From assembly GCA_963377175.1 (NCBI GenBank), contig CAUJNA010003295.1, positions 191,501 to 255,500 of the forward strand: DNA of 64,000 nucleotides, written 5' to 3'. Position 1 is the first letter of the stretch, and each line of letters opens with the position of its first letter. Below, one piece after another: positions 39,661-52,203 of the stretch. The translations under genes and the position numbers were made by a program. The DNA is from Effrenium voratum (taxonomy: Eukaryota > Sar > Dinophyceae > Suessiales > Symbiodiniaceae). The notes under the pieces were generated by a model. It saw only the letters and a program-made list of their open reading frames with translations. It was not told the origin of the DNA and made no database searches.

Positions 39661-40700
39661 GTCTACGTGTATAGAATTTATGTGTATACTTAAAAATGTG
39701 CGCTAATACGTATTTACACGCGGGCACGGCTCGGTCGCGAACTCCTTGCAAATCTCAGCGCAGGGCCCTGCCGGCAAAGCCATGTAACAGGTGGTGTCCA
39801 GCCTCAAGGTTCACAGCTGAGCCTCTCGCCAGCCTCCGGTCTCAAAGGGGACCCTCCAAAGTCAGTGGTCTCTTTGCAGAAACACTCAATTTTTCAAAGG
39901 CCCTCAAAAGAGACACACCCCCTTGCAGCTCTGGCCGCCCTGGCGCCGGGCGGGTTAAGCTTCATCACGCCAGCCAGGACCATGTTACTCGCCCCCGCGA
40001 AGATGGAGGCGACCGTGATGATGACCCCCAGCCTGGTGTGAAACACTTGGCAGCCAAAACTCATCTTGCGGAATTGAACTTGGAGTAATTGGCACTTGAA
40101 GGGAGGCTCCTGTCAGCAACCGGAGTGGCTGCTTGTCCAAGGATATGTAGACTCAACACAGCACAAGCCAGAATTGATATCCTGGAACAGCTTCAGTTCC
40201 GTTGCATGACTCAGCTGACCTTCACTCTGCCATGGCCCAGGTGCCCGGCGTTAGCGCGGCAGATTCTTCTGCTGTGCCCTTGGCTTGGGCCTTTGCCTGG
40301 GTCTTGAGTCTGAGCTCAGAACGTCTCAGAACTTTCCAAAGCGTAGTGAGACCCAGGACGCATTTGATACCACTTGGCTGAGGCAATTAGATGCATGCTC
40401 GAAACAAGGCGATGGGTGTCTTGAAAAGGGAGGCCAAAGGTTGCATATGAGCATGCTGTTCAGCAACCTGGCCTGGTGCCACACGGACAGAAACATCAAC
40501 ATACACGCGAGCGCAAACATGACATAACGAACACGCCATGCTGGGCACATGGCATAGCTAGCTACGCCAGCGCAGCTGACGCCTCAGTTTTGAGCCACCA
40601 GGACACGGGGTAACCATAGTAAGGAAATAAAACCGCTTCACGGGAAATAAAGCCGAGGGCCAGCCGGCACCATGAAAAGGCATTAAGGATATAGGCAGAT
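39661..40700. other. Host sequence, no supported gene
   Basis: No recognisable coding, RNA or repeat structure. The longest frame (39696-40088, plus) has low-complexity Arg/Pro content typical of GC-rich non-coding DNA. Confidence 0.4.
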
Positions 40701-40709
40701 CCAGCAAGA

Positions 40710-40714
40710 AAATA

Positions 40715-40758
<44 letters not shown>
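40710..40758. repeat. Poly(A) tract of ~48 nt
   Basis: An almost pure A run on the plus strand, directly followed by 20-odd bases and then the 9-bp array. It may mark the 3' end of a retroposed sequence lying to its left, or be a simple expansion. Confidence 0.8.
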
Positions 40759-40759
<1 letters not shown>

Positions 40760-40784
40760 ATGACAAATAAAAAGATACGACGGA

Positions 40785-41530
40785 CCGGACGGACTGGACG
40801 GACCGCGAACCGGACGGACCGGACGGACCGGACGGACCGGACGGACGGACCGGACGGACCGGACGGACCGGACGGACGGACGGACCGGACGGACCGGCGG
40901 ACCGCGCGGACCGCACGGACGGACCGGACGGACCGGACGGACCGGACGGACCGGACGGACCGGACGGACCGGACGGACCGGACGGACCGGACGGACCGGA
41001 CGGACCGGACGGACCGGACGGACCGGACGGACCGGACGGACCGGACGGACCGGACGGACCGGACGGACCGGACGGACCGGACGGACCAGACGGATCGGAC
41101 GGACCGGACGGACCGGACGGACCGGACGGACCGGACGGACCGGACGGACCGGACGGACCGGACGCCGCACAGAGGAGGACGGACCGGACGGACCGGACGC
41201 CGCACAGAGGAGACCGGACGGACCGGACGGACCGGACGGACCGGACGGACCGGACGGACCGGACCGGACGGACCGGACGGACCGCGGACCGACGGGCCTG
41301 GACCGGACAGACCGGACGGACCGGACGGACCAGAGCGGACGGACGACCGGACGGACGGAGCGCACGGACGGGACGGACCGCGGACCGGACGGACTGGACG
41401 GACCGGACCGGAAGGACCGGACGGACCGGACGGACAGGACAGGACCGGACCGGACCGGACCGGACGGACCACGGACCGGACGGACAGACCGGACTGGACG
41501 GACAGACCGGACGGACCGGCTAGACCGGAC
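40785..41530. repeat. 9-bp GGACCGGAC minisatellite
   Basis: About 80 units of GGACCGGAC, with a pure core at about 40920-41160 and degenerate edges. A ~37-bp segment with CGCCGCACAGAGGAG is duplicated inside it (about 41162 and 41199). Because 9 is a multiple of three, all frames stay open and give long TDR-, GPD- or RSV-type repeats in both directions; these are artefacts. Confidence 0.95.
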
Positions 41531-41789
41531 GGGAGACCAGAGCCAGAAGCGGGACACGCTGCGCGTCCCAGCGTGCGGCTGCGCGGACGGACCGAAACAA
41601 GACGGCCGGTTGGACTGGAGAGAGCCCAGGACCGGACTGCATGTGTATGCACCGTGTATGTATATCGCCGTGTGTAATCCTAGCGAAATTGAGCGTAGAT
41701 GTTTACCTTTGCTTCAGTCTCCTTTGCCTGAGTACATCGGAATACTTATGCTACTTGTGCAGAGTTTCAAGGCCAAAAAAAACTAAAAA

Positions 41790-44700
41790 TAGCGGGGGGG
41801 GGACAGGGTTGGGTTGGGTGGCAGCCCCCCTCATGATGATTGAAAAAGTGGATCGAACAGTTAGGGGCAAAGAATGTAAAAAATGGCTCTCGCATGATGA
41901 TTGAAAAAATGATGCTTCAATTAAAGGCGCGGGGAGGGGTTGAGGGGGCGGCAGACCCCCCCACGGTGATCGAAAAAAGTGATGATTCAATGAAGGGTGT
42001 GGGGGGGGGCAGCCCCCCGCGCGCGGGGCGGGGGGGGGTGGGGGGGGGGGGGGCCTGCAGCGCCCCCCCCCCCCACGATGATCGAAAAATGCCGACGACG
42101 ATCGAAAAAGTGATGTTTCAATTAGGGGCAAACAGAAAAGGGGTGCGGATTTATTTTGGGTTTGTTTCTTCGTTTTTTCGTTTTTTTGGTTTTTCGTCCG
42201 GGCAAATAAAATGTCGTATTTTACAGCATTTTCTCGCGAAATTGACGCATTTTACACTAGCTCGTCAACATCCCCAGCATCGTTTTCAACATCCCCCGCA
42301 TGTCCGACCAACATCCCTAGCATCACCATAGGGGTGTAATTCGGTCTCTGCAAAAAAAAACTAGAAAGTAGCGGGGGGGGGGGGGGGGGGGTTGGGGGGG
42401 CGGCAGCCCCCCCCATGATGTTCGAAGAATTGATGATTCAACTAGGGGCGCAATTCATTTAATCTCTGTAGAAAATCTAAAACGTAGCGGGGGGTTTGGG
42501 GCTGCCGCCCCATGATGTCGGAAGAAGTGGTGATTCAAGTAGGGGTGCAATGATTCAAGAAGGGTGTGATAGAATTTAAAAGGCAGCGGGAGGGTTGTTC
42601 GAAGAAATGCATACATACAGATAGACATGGACTACACAGATTACCCAAAATGTCGTATTTTGCAATATTTTCTCGCGAAATTGGAAAAAGTGATGATTCA
42701 AACAGGGGTGCAATTCAATCTCTGCCGGGCCAGTAAAGTGTCGTATTTTACAGCATTTTCTCGCGAAATTGACGCATTTTACGCTAGCCCGTCAACATCC
42801 CCAGCATCGTGTTCAACATCCCCCGCATGTCCGACCAACATCCCTAGCATCACCAACAAATCGTGGGAAACCAAATCCAAAAATGTAGCTGGCGGGTTAA
42901 CGGGGTGAAAAAAAATAATGCTTCAAACAGGAGGGCATCTCAATCCCAGCCAGAAAAAAAATAAAACAGAGCGGGGCTGCCACCCCCCATGATGGTCTGA
43001 TGATTAGAATAGGGGTGTAATTCGGTCTCTGCAAAAAAACATCTAAAAAGTAGCGGGAGGGGGGGGGGGTTGGGGGGGCGGCAGCCCCCCCATGATGTTC
43101 GAAGAATTGATGATTCAACTAGGGGTGCAATTCATTTAATCTCTGTAGAAAATCTAAAACGTAGCGGGGGGTTTGGGGCTGCCGCCCCGTGATGTCGGAA
43201 GAAGTGGTGATTCAAGTAGGGGTGCAATGATTCAAGAAAGGGTGTGATAGAATTTAAAAGGCAGCGGGAGGGTTGTTCGAAGAAATGCATACATACAGAC
43301 AGACATGGACTGCACAGATTACCTAAAATGTCGTATTTTGCAATATGTTCTCGCGAAATTGGTACTCGAAAAAGTGATGATTCAAACAGGGGTGCAATTC
43401 AATCTCTGCCGGGCCAGTAAAGTGTCGTATTTTACAGCATTTTCTCGCGAAATTGACGCATTTTACGCTAGCCCGTCAACATCCCTAGCATCGTGTTCAA
43501 CATCCCCCGCATGTCCGACCAACATCCCTAACATCACCAACAAATCGTGTTTCAATTCCTATTAATAAAATTAAATTAAAAGTAGCGGGGGGGGTTGGGG
43601 CGGGGGGCGGCAGCCCCCCCCATGATGCTTTTTGCAGAAGTGATGATTTGAATAGCGGTGCAATTCAATGTCTGCAAAAAGTCTAAAAAGTAGCGGGGGG
43701 GTTGGGGGGGGCGGCAGCCCCCCCCCAATGATGTCGGAAGGAGGATTCAAGGGGTGCAATTCAAGAAAGGGGGTGCAATGATTCAAGAAAGGGTGTGATA
43801 GCTTCCCCTATGATGTTCGAAGAAATGCATACATACAGACATACATGGATTACACAGATTACCTAAAATGTCGTATTTTGCAGCATTTTCTCGCGAAATT
43901 GGACGCTCGAAAAAGTGATGATTCAAACAGGGGTGCAATTCAATCTCTGCAAGAAATCTAAAAAGTAACGGGGGGGAGGCGGCAACCCCCCCCATGATGT
44001 TTGAAGAAGAGTTGATTCAAATAGGGGTGCAATTACTCTGCAAACAATCTAAACAGTGCGGGGGGTTCCCCCCCCATGATGTCCGAAGAAGTGATGATTC
44101 AAATAGGGTGGTGGTGATGCTGATGATGCGGGAAGCCAAATCCAAGCAATTAATAGCCAAAAAGCCCGAAGGATGCGAAAAGCCAAAGCCGAAGCCAAAA
44201 GCCGCATAAACCAGCGAAAAGCCGCAAAAGCCAAAACGCCACCTGCCGAAGAGGAACTGGGAATGCAGAGGATGCGAAAAGCCAAAAAGCCACCAAAAGC
44301 CGCATAAACCAGCAAAAAGCCGAAAAAAAAGCCCCTAGAAGCCCAGAAGCCGAGAAGCCAAGAAACCAAAAGCCAAGAAGCCCAGAAGCCCAGAAGCCGA
44401 GAAGCCGAGAAGCCGAAAAGCCAAGAAACCAAGAAGCCGAGAAGCCAAGAAGCCGAAAAGCCAAGAAGCCAAGAAGCCAAGAAAGCCAAGAAGCCAAGAA
44501 GCCAAAAGAAAAAAAAAAAAACAAAAAAACGTGAAAAATCATAAAATAAATACCCCTCCAAAGAAAAGTCTAAAAAGTAGCAGGGAGGGGGTTGGGGGGA
44601 AGAGGGCCGCAGCGCCATGATGATCGAAGTGCAAAGTAGCGGGGGGGGGGGGTTTGGCGGGTTGGGGGCAGCCCCCCATGATGATCAAGAAAGGGATGAC

Positions 44701-45000
44701 TCAATTAGGGCCAAAAACCATCATGATGATTGTTAAAGTGATGATTCAAATAGGGGCCAAAAAGCTGTTAAAAAGTAGCAGGAGGAGGAAATATGATGGT
44801 TCAATTCAGGCACAAAAAAAAAGTAGCGGGGCGGGGGGGGGGCGGTGATCCAAAAAAGCTATGATTGAAACAGGGCCGCCCCCCAAAAAAATAGATATGA
44901 AAACGCAGGGGGGGGGGAGGGTGGGGGGCGCGGGGGGGGGGGGGGGGGGTTGGGGTGGGAAACTGAACCGAGAAGTTAAAACAAAAACACATGCAGGAAG
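41790..45000. repeat. G-rich hairpin repeat domain
   Basis: A ~100-bp module recurs a dozen or more times: GTAGCGGGG, a G-run, GGCGGCAGCCCCCC (self-complementary), ATGATG, then a GAAAAAGTGATGATTCAA-type stretch and GGGGTGCAATTCAATCTCTGC. Two ~520-bp blocks (about 42355-42870 and 43018-43550) are near-identical tandem copies. A separate module containing GTCGTATTTTACAGCATTTT followed by CTCGCGAAATTGACGC appears at 42209, 42738 and 43423, with partial copies at 42647, 43327 and 43866. Homopolymer G lengths are probably unreliable in assembly. No gene is supported. Confidence 0.85.
44140..44512. repeat. 9-bp AAGCCNAGA-type array
   Basis: Short-period repeats of GAAGCCAAGAAGCCGAGAA type inside the G-rich domain, degenerate at the left and purer at 44330-44510. 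Confidence 0.75.
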
Positions 45001-48000
45001 GATTGTGGCGCGATAGGCATTGAGCGATTGCGGAGGCGTGTTTTATTTTTTATCTGTGTGTTTAATTTTCTTGCGCGATTCTTGCCCTGATACTTGTTCA
45101 TGGGCTTTGCAAGCCAAGAACTAAATAAGGTAGAGGTTGTTACGCAAAACGAGGCTTGGGGGTTGCGCGGGCTTGTTTAGTTTGTTATACGTGAGTTTTA
45201 TTTTCCTACGCAATTTGCTTATTTCTGCGCACGCATTTGCTTATTTTTGCTTTCGTCATTTTTTATTTCTCCGCGAGCGCTTTTATTTCCTCGCGGAACG
45301 TCCCCCCCAGGACACACTCGCGCAACTTTGCTGCACTGCTCACTCCCAGGCCCACGCCGCACAACATCAACAGCCACTGTGAAGGGCTGTTCTTCGACTG
45401 GCAAAGCTTGCACTCAAGCAGCTCACGTCCATTCCCCATGTGGCCCATGCATATCAGGTCTTATCTCCTCTTGCGTTGCCAGTTCCGGGCCTTCTGCTCT
45501 CTGCCCGTGACTGCGGCCACCACAGCTTGCAGCAGCGCCTCATTGTCATCGGCTACGATGCTGCAGGAGGGTGCAAGGCGGCGCAAGCGACCATTTTGCT
45601 GCCAACAGGAACGTAAACAAGAAGGCCCCGGACAGTTGCAAGCGGCAGGCAGGAGCGGATAATCATGTTGATCCTTGGGTATTCTCAACATGTCGATTTA
45701 CGACCGTACTGCGAACGTGCGGCAATGCTTGCAACAACCCTGCGGAACACTCCGGTCTTTGGGCTGCATGGCCGGCCTCTTGACAAACTAGCGCAAAACA
45801 CCAGCAGTTCTTGCTCAGCACCCGGCGAAATGGCCACGAGCGATAAGCTGAAATTGTTGAGGCCGATGTTGAAAGCAAAGGCCAAACTGAAGCACAGCAC
45901 GAAAGCCTGAGACAATCAAAGTGGATCTGTTGGGCATTTGGGTCCAAATGTGCCCAATCTGAGATAGGCTCATATTCGTTGCCATGCAGCTCCTTGACCT
46001 GCGCGGTCGTCGAAGTCTTGGCACTAGAGATTCTTTGGCCCATGCCTTGTAGCTAGAATGGAGAAGCCGCCCTTATAGCGCGGCGCTTTGGTGGGGGCCA
46101 AAGCTGCAAACGTCAGCTGATGGCTGGCTAAAGTCATGTGACACAGGCCATGCTGAGCCGCCAATCTCAAAATGCCAGATAAAAAAAGCAATCCCGCTTA
46201 GTTCTGTGAGTTCTGTGAAAGCTCCGAAACGAAACATCCATCACTTCGCACTCGCAACATTCCCTATGAGCCCAAGATCCCGGCCAGCTAGCAGGAAGCA
46301 GCAAAAGGCGATAAAAGCAACGAACCTGAGAGCTACAGGGCAGGTCCACTGGTCCCCTGGTCTCCTTGCCTCTCGGCCTTCTTGTTTTCAGGCGCTGGCG
46401 CCCTTTCTGACAAATGGTCCCCGTGAAGTGACGATTGGCTGTTCGATTATGCATCCTTCTTTTCAGAGAATTGCCCCAACACCGCGGTCAATGTGGTGAT
46501 TGCTTGAAAAGAAACACGGATGGCAGCATAAGGGAATAGTTCCTGCATGTATTTGAGCTGGAATGAAGGGCAAGCTAGTGACACGCATGTATTGACAAAT
46601 GATTTGACATGTTTACGCCGGTGAAACTGATTCGATTGAACAATTGCTTCCATTGTATCAATTTTGCCTCACCCTGCCCCTTGCCCCTACATCTGAGGAC
46701 AAACCCCTCTGCTTCCAGCAAGGCAAGGTGCTGCTGGATGGCCGTCAGGAGGAAGCCAATAGGAATGCCCTTCAGACCTGACATCAAGCGAAAGAGCTGC
46801 ACTGTGTGAAAACCTTTTCCCAACAAACGCAAAAGTCAAGTGGGCCATAGTCAGTTTCAGAAGTCATGAGCCACACAGCTTGATGTTGTATTTACCAACG
46901 CGCCATTCTGGATTGCCCGCTTGGGGGGGGTTCCTGTCTAACAGGTCCTTACTTTTACAGTGCTTTGGTCGGCCTTCCTCTTGGTCCACCACGATCTTGG
47001 ACAAAACATTCTTCATGTACAGGTTCATGCCTGTTTGCGCCTTGTGCCGGACACAAATGCATCGCAGGCAAAGCAGGCGTCGCGGGGCGAAAATAGCACG
47101 GAGCCAGCCGGTGCTCAACCGTCCAGGTTGGTAAAACTAGACTGCAGCCACCCCTCCCCCAGCTAGAGTCAAACCTCCAAACAAATCAGTTCATCCAATT
47201 AGGCGCACTGCGGTTGCGTGCTACGTGTTTGCAAAGCTGAGGGCTGCCGGGCGGGTTACTTGACTGGGCTGCGGGCACCGAAGTAAATCATGAGGATAGC
47301 AGGCGTCTCAGGACCTCCAAGAGAACTTCTCAACTGTGACCACGGAACCACGATCGGACATGAGCCATGGCTCTCCTAAAGCACGTTGGCCACTTATTGC
47401 TCTTGGAGACATTTGTGCAAGTATACACGCCATAGCCATGCATACAGACTGTATGTACTCTGTGGACGGCATGGTTAGCATTTCTCCTTCAAGAAAATGT
47501 TACCCTCGGACTTGATCAACCTGGTGGAGTCATAGGGTGCCCGCCAACAAGTCCAAAACACAACCTGGCCTCCTGCGCCATATATGGCCAGGCCTCCCAC
47601 AAGGGCCACAACGGGCGGCGCCTTAGGATTCAGGATGGGTTCCCCGCCCAAAACCTCTCGGAGACCTGTGATTCCACGTTCCCGCGACGCCGCATTTTGA
47701 CGCCACGCCCTCTGACCACATCCCTTCCTGCGCCGCATTCCCTCTTCTCGGCGCCGTGTTCCTCCCTGACGCCGCATTCCCGGCTGACGCCGCAGTGTGA
47801 CGCCACAGTGTGACGCCCGGGCACTGTGACGCCACAGTGTGACGCCCGGGCACGGCGCACCCCGCTGCCGCATTCTGAAGCCAGCTCCACCACATCCTCT
47901 GACGCTACATTCCCGGCTGGGGCACGGCCATTCTCTGACCAGGTGCATCAAAGAGAAGACGCACGTCGCAGAGAGAAGAGACAAGAGACAAAGACATAAA

Positions 48001-48001
48001 A

Positions 48002-48032
<31 letters not shown>

Positions 48033-49680
48033 CAAGCGAGAAAAGAGAAGAACGTAGCTACAGCTTTCCCACTCAGGTTCATGATGTCAGCGGCTTTGCT
48101 GCCTACATTTTTGCTCAACGGACAAAGGGTTTTCGGGGGGGGGGGGGGGGGGAATCGGCTTCGAGACGACTTCCTCGCAGCTCTCTTTGTTTCTGCGAGC
48201 CTTGGGCCTATGTGTCTTCGAAATTAGTCTTCGTCTGCGGGCAAGACAGTTGTTGCACAACGGACGGCACCTATGAAATGAACATGGTTCAGCGAGTAGC
48301 TCCGTGCACAGTTCCGTGAACCAACCCGCAGCCATTTGCGCAAGGCTGGCTTCGCGAACCCCTTGGCCGAAGGCCCTTTGAAGCCAGGCGATTTGCGTAA
48401 CAATTCAGGAAATTAGTGAGCAAAGTTCTGACAGCTGCAGGGTTCAGTGCGAGGGCAGGAGCTCAGAGTTTTGCCTGGCAACACTCAGCAGAGAGAACAT
48501 CCAACGCACAACTTGGCCCCATGTCACTCGCCGCTTGGCTGCGGACCACCTGCTTCAAGAAGCCCAGGGAAACGAACGCTGGACCTGAAGAAGCCTCAGC
48601 TCCGCAGCTCTCACGACGCGCGCTCTGCGTTTTATTCCTGCCTGGCCGTCTTGTCCTCCGCTCCATAGCGCCCAGCAAACAAAAACCTTAGCTGCTTCGC
48701 AGAAAGCGGCAAGAGCTTGGGCTTGCCATTTGATGTTTATACCTGAAAGCTTGCTTGCCAGGGTTGAAACCAAGCAATATCAAGCAGTGGCGTACTGCTT
48801 CAGCAGGCCGCAGCAGCTCACCATCGACAACAAGAAGAGAATAAACAAACAAACTACCAAAGAAAGGACGTTGATCATGTCAACTTGCAGAGACCCGCAT
48901 TGAGCAACACATAATGTGACCGCTTCCATCAAAACTATGGAGTGGCATGAACAATGATCAAACATGCTTGGACATCAGGGTTCGGCCTCTTGAAGCAGAA
49001 CGCCGTCCCACTGGCCACTTTAGACTTGGTCAACGATGGGATCGAAAGGGCGAGGCCGGTTCCATTCTATAGAACAGGTTAAACAATCTAGAAGGGTCAA
49101 CATTCAACCCTGCACTAAGCGCGCTTTTCTTGAGCCATGCGTAGCGGGTGAGTCGGAGCTACGCTAGTGAGACACTCATGCAATTGGGGTTATTATGGTT
49201 GATAAATACATCACGTTGCAAACTACACCCCCCGTGCCCGAAAGTGACACAGGAGGACAATGTAAGGGATGAAAACAACCAAAGGAACCCAAGCGGCATG
49301 AGGTCATATGTCAGGACATGAGCACTTGTATGCGAGCAATAGCCAGTTAAGGTCTTCCGCCTCTGCTGACCATCGCTCCTCGCGAGGCGTACTCATTCCT
49401 GTACATGGATCTTCGGCCAACACGAAATGACAAGTATATAATGGATGTCAGCCGAAGACACACAATTATTTGCGGCGATTCCTCACTCAGCGCCAGTCCC
49501 AGTTCCGGGAGCTCTTCCATGGGCGTTGATCATCAGACCACCAGGAGTCCCAGGGCTGGCCCCAGCTTCCCCAGTAGGACTGGCTCCATTGCCGATCTTG
49601 CCATTCACCACCGGTTTCTCGGAGCTGAGGGATGGGCTTACGTGTCACCCCAACAACTGCGGGAAGCGGAGCTGCTCGAC
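45001..49680. other. Host sequence without supported genes
   Basis: Mixed GC-rich DNA. It holds a tandem 28-bp duplication with CACAGTGTGACGCCCGGGCA at about 47794-47855, a (GA)n microsatellite at 48004-48033 and a G-run at 48136-48152. No open frame shows a recognisable domain. Confidence 0.45.
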
Positions 49681-49687
49681 CTGAATG

Positions 49688-50450
49688 TCAGGAATCTCTT
49701 TTCCTTGCCATAAGTTGATGCCATTCCCGAGGCATTTTGTGAGTCTTTGATTTGAACCCACATTTTCTCCGACTTGTATCTCCCTGTCTAAAGTCACCCA
49801 CAAATTCGTCTCTGGAGATCTTCACTTGCGGAATTCCACGGCTTTCAAAGACCTGCGAGCTGCAAGTAACATCTTGGATGGACTCATTTGTTTGCTTCTT
49901 GTTGCTTTGAAATTTGCCATCCCTCCGAATATCGTTGTGCACATCTTCAACAATTTTGTTGTCAGGGAATGTGCAAAGCAAGCAGTTCAGCAAGTAAAGT
50001 CCTGCCACACTGGCCGTCTTGTAACCACCTGCTTCGAACGCATCCATCATGAGCCTGCAGGGGTTTGAAACGATTAGATGTACACTTGCGGACAGCTTGT
50101 CGCAAATCCCCTGCACCAGGCCAAAGGAAGACCGACTAGCTAACACAGTTTCAAGCCACAGCAAAACCTGATGTTCCTTCTTCAGCAAACGAACTGCTTC
50201 CTGCTGCACTTGCTCGTTGTCAGCGGCCAGGATTCCTGCGTATGATTCTGGGGGACAACCGTGGCGACTGAGCGACCAGACCCTCCCCCTCAACGAAACA
50301 AAGAAGCTCCAAGTCCCTGCTCCAACCCATGACCGGGTAACGATCGTTCCTGTCCAAGCTACCGTACAAAGCAGCAAATTGTTCAGTTTCGGCCGCCGTG
50401 TACGACAAACACGTCCTTGGGGTCGATTTCCTTGACGTCCTCATTCGGTG
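49688..50450 (-). pseudogene. Helical C-terminal domain of a retroelement-like ORF
   Basis: A 229-codon minus frame (start near 50377) whose readable part is mainly helical: SYAGILAADNEQVQQEAVRL, then LLKKEHQVLLWLETVL, LYLLNCLLC and NKIVEDVHNDIR, followed by a Lys/Gln stretch and a polar end. I do not recognise the family. It lies directly downstream of the zinc-ribbon segment (50577-50948) in the same direction with frame changes between, so it is probably the C-terminal part of the same decayed gene. Upstream codons continue in another frame (50220-50444). A distinct gene is also possible. Confidence 0.45.
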
Positions 50451-50576
50451 AAACCAGCGTTAGCCGTGCGGAATATTTGGGCACGGCAACACTGCCCTGG
50501 ATCATCTCCTTCGTCCGGTCAAAGCTGGGGATGATGCAGCGTGCAACCTTCTCGATGAACTCGAACGCAGAAGGCG

Positions 50577-50948
50577 TCAGGTCTCCCCGCGCGGCCGTGA
50601 AAGCGTGTTTCTGAGCACGGCTTTCTTAGCGATATCCTTTATGATACCGAGTCCCCCCCTGGCGCTACGGTCGCCCCTTGCGTTTTTGCGCTGTGTCAAG
50701 ATCTGGGTCTCGATCTGGTCCATTGACAGCGGCACTCCCAGACTGTTGGCCATCTCTTGCAATCGAATGACCTTTGCGATCTTTTTGATGTCGGGCATGC
50801 GCTCGTTGAGGTTGTCGCATTGATAGCAATTGATCGTGCCCACTGGGATCATGATTTTGCAGCGCGGGCATTCAATATCGGGAATGTGCATGACCTCCGC
50901 GAAACGCCAATTCATCGACTTCTTCTGGTTGGATCCAGGTCCTGCCAA
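50577..50948 (-). pseudogene. Zinc-ribbon segment of the composite ORF
   Basis: About 120 codons with CPRC (about residues 27-30) and CYQC (about 41-44), a typical zinc-ribbon pair, followed by a charged helix (IKKIAKVIRLQEMANSLG) and an Arg-rich end finishing SRPRGET. It overlaps the frame at 50912-51637 by about 36 nt, and the sequence either side reads as one protein with a frame change (the end of one, DLDPTRRS, and the start of the next, GPGSNQKKS, share the same DNA). It likely belongs to one polyprotein with the KptA-like domain upstream. Confidence 0.5.
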
Positions 50949-51990
50949 AGTCCGCTCCGGCCGCGGGTCTCCCCGGGCTGCTGCGTCACCGCACGCGCCC
51001 AGTTTCTGTAGTGACCATATCGAGCCGTTTCAAATTCAAGGGCAACCTGCTCATCCTTCGGAAGGTTCTCGTCAAAGACGTTCCCGATCTTGGTAATGCC
51101 TCCGATCCTGCGCGTCCTCGTCATGTCCCGGCATGCAGTCGGAGACCACTGCTTGTAATAGATGCACTCTTTGTCCATTTTGGCCATGAATTCGAGGACG
51201 GGCGTCGCGTTCACGCCGTTCTTGACGTTCTCGCGGAATTTCTTAATACTGTCCTGGTAGTTCCTGCGCAAGCTAACATACATTCGGCTGGTCCAAACGA
51301 ATCTCGCATACTCCGCATCGTACGCGTAGATGATCACTTTGTTGGTGATCCAGTCCTCCGTAACCGGGGCCGACTCCCCGTCTCCGGGTGCGTAAAGCCT
51401 GCAGCCAAGCTGAACCAACATCTCAACGTCCACAGCGATGTGAATCGGCCGATCGGCTCGCGCACCACCTGCCTTTTGTCCGTGCCTGTCCCAAGGAGGC
51501 ACTACCGTTAGGTAGGCGTGGCCGCGAGAGGACTGCCGGTCACCCATTCCACCAGGGAAGATGCCCATGTAGATGATGTCGAAGAAGTTCTGCATGCTAG
51601 TCCTTGCAGAATCCAGGCCGCACTCCTTTCTTGACATGCTCGATCGTGTAGTTCACGTCCATGATGATGGGCTCGCCGGGGATGTTGTCGAAACTGCTTG
51701 CCTCAGTGACCAAAACGCTGCGTCCTGTAAAGGCCATTCCACTGCTGTCCAGCCGGGCCTGGAGCAAAGTGTACTGAGAGCAATTCCAGTCGCAGCGGCG
51801 CTGAATCCACTTTGCGACAGCCGCATAGTCAAACGAGTTGTCTTTCAGGTTGATCTTGGGAATGGACCGGGTCGCGTGCTCATGGGCGTGGCCGCGGACG
51901 AGGTGCGATATCTTCTTGCTCAGGAAGGTCCTCCGGCCGAGATTCTGGATCTGAGGAATCCTGATCCCCGAGCACTTGATCCATGCCCGC
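50912..51990 (-). pseudogene. KptA/Tpt1-like RNA 2'-phosphotransferase domain, split by a stop
   Basis: Two adjoining minus frames resemble the two halves of the Tpt1/KptA fold, which removes a 2'-phosphate from spliced RNA using NAD. The first, ending at the TAG 51597-51599 and open from about 52090, has FLSKKISHLVRGHAHEH, like the LSK.LS..LRH start of the family, followed by a winged-helix-like segment. The second (51637-50912) has TSMQNFFDIIYMGIFPGG, RGHAYLTVVPP and RPIHIAVDVEMLVQLGCRLY, like the HGT..., R.H.. and I.iDv...G pattern of the ADP-ribosyltransferase half. Neither half alone would be active. Assignment is by motif only. Confidence 0.55.
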
Positions 51991-52203
51991 TTCGGCTCCG
52001 TCGTTTGGCCACGGGTTTCCCCGGGCTTTTCAGCAGCTTTGGGAGCCGCCTTCGCCTTTGGGAAATCTCCGGGCCACGAATTTCTCCGGGCTGAGTATTG
52101 CTACTGCCAGCCGCGAATGCCGTTGCCTGATCACTTGACAAAGCAGCCTGCTTCGGCATGGCCTTTGCCTTCATCTTCGGGGTCGCAGCAGCGAGGGCCA
52201 CGG

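Noticed and set aside
40558..41677. Long open frames (305-364 codons) on both strands
   Set aside because: They translate the 9-bp GGACCGGAC array; a unit length divisible by three keeps every frame open.
44049..44618. Phe/Leu/Trp-rich minus-strand frames
   Set aside because: Complement of the 9-bp GAAGCC array.
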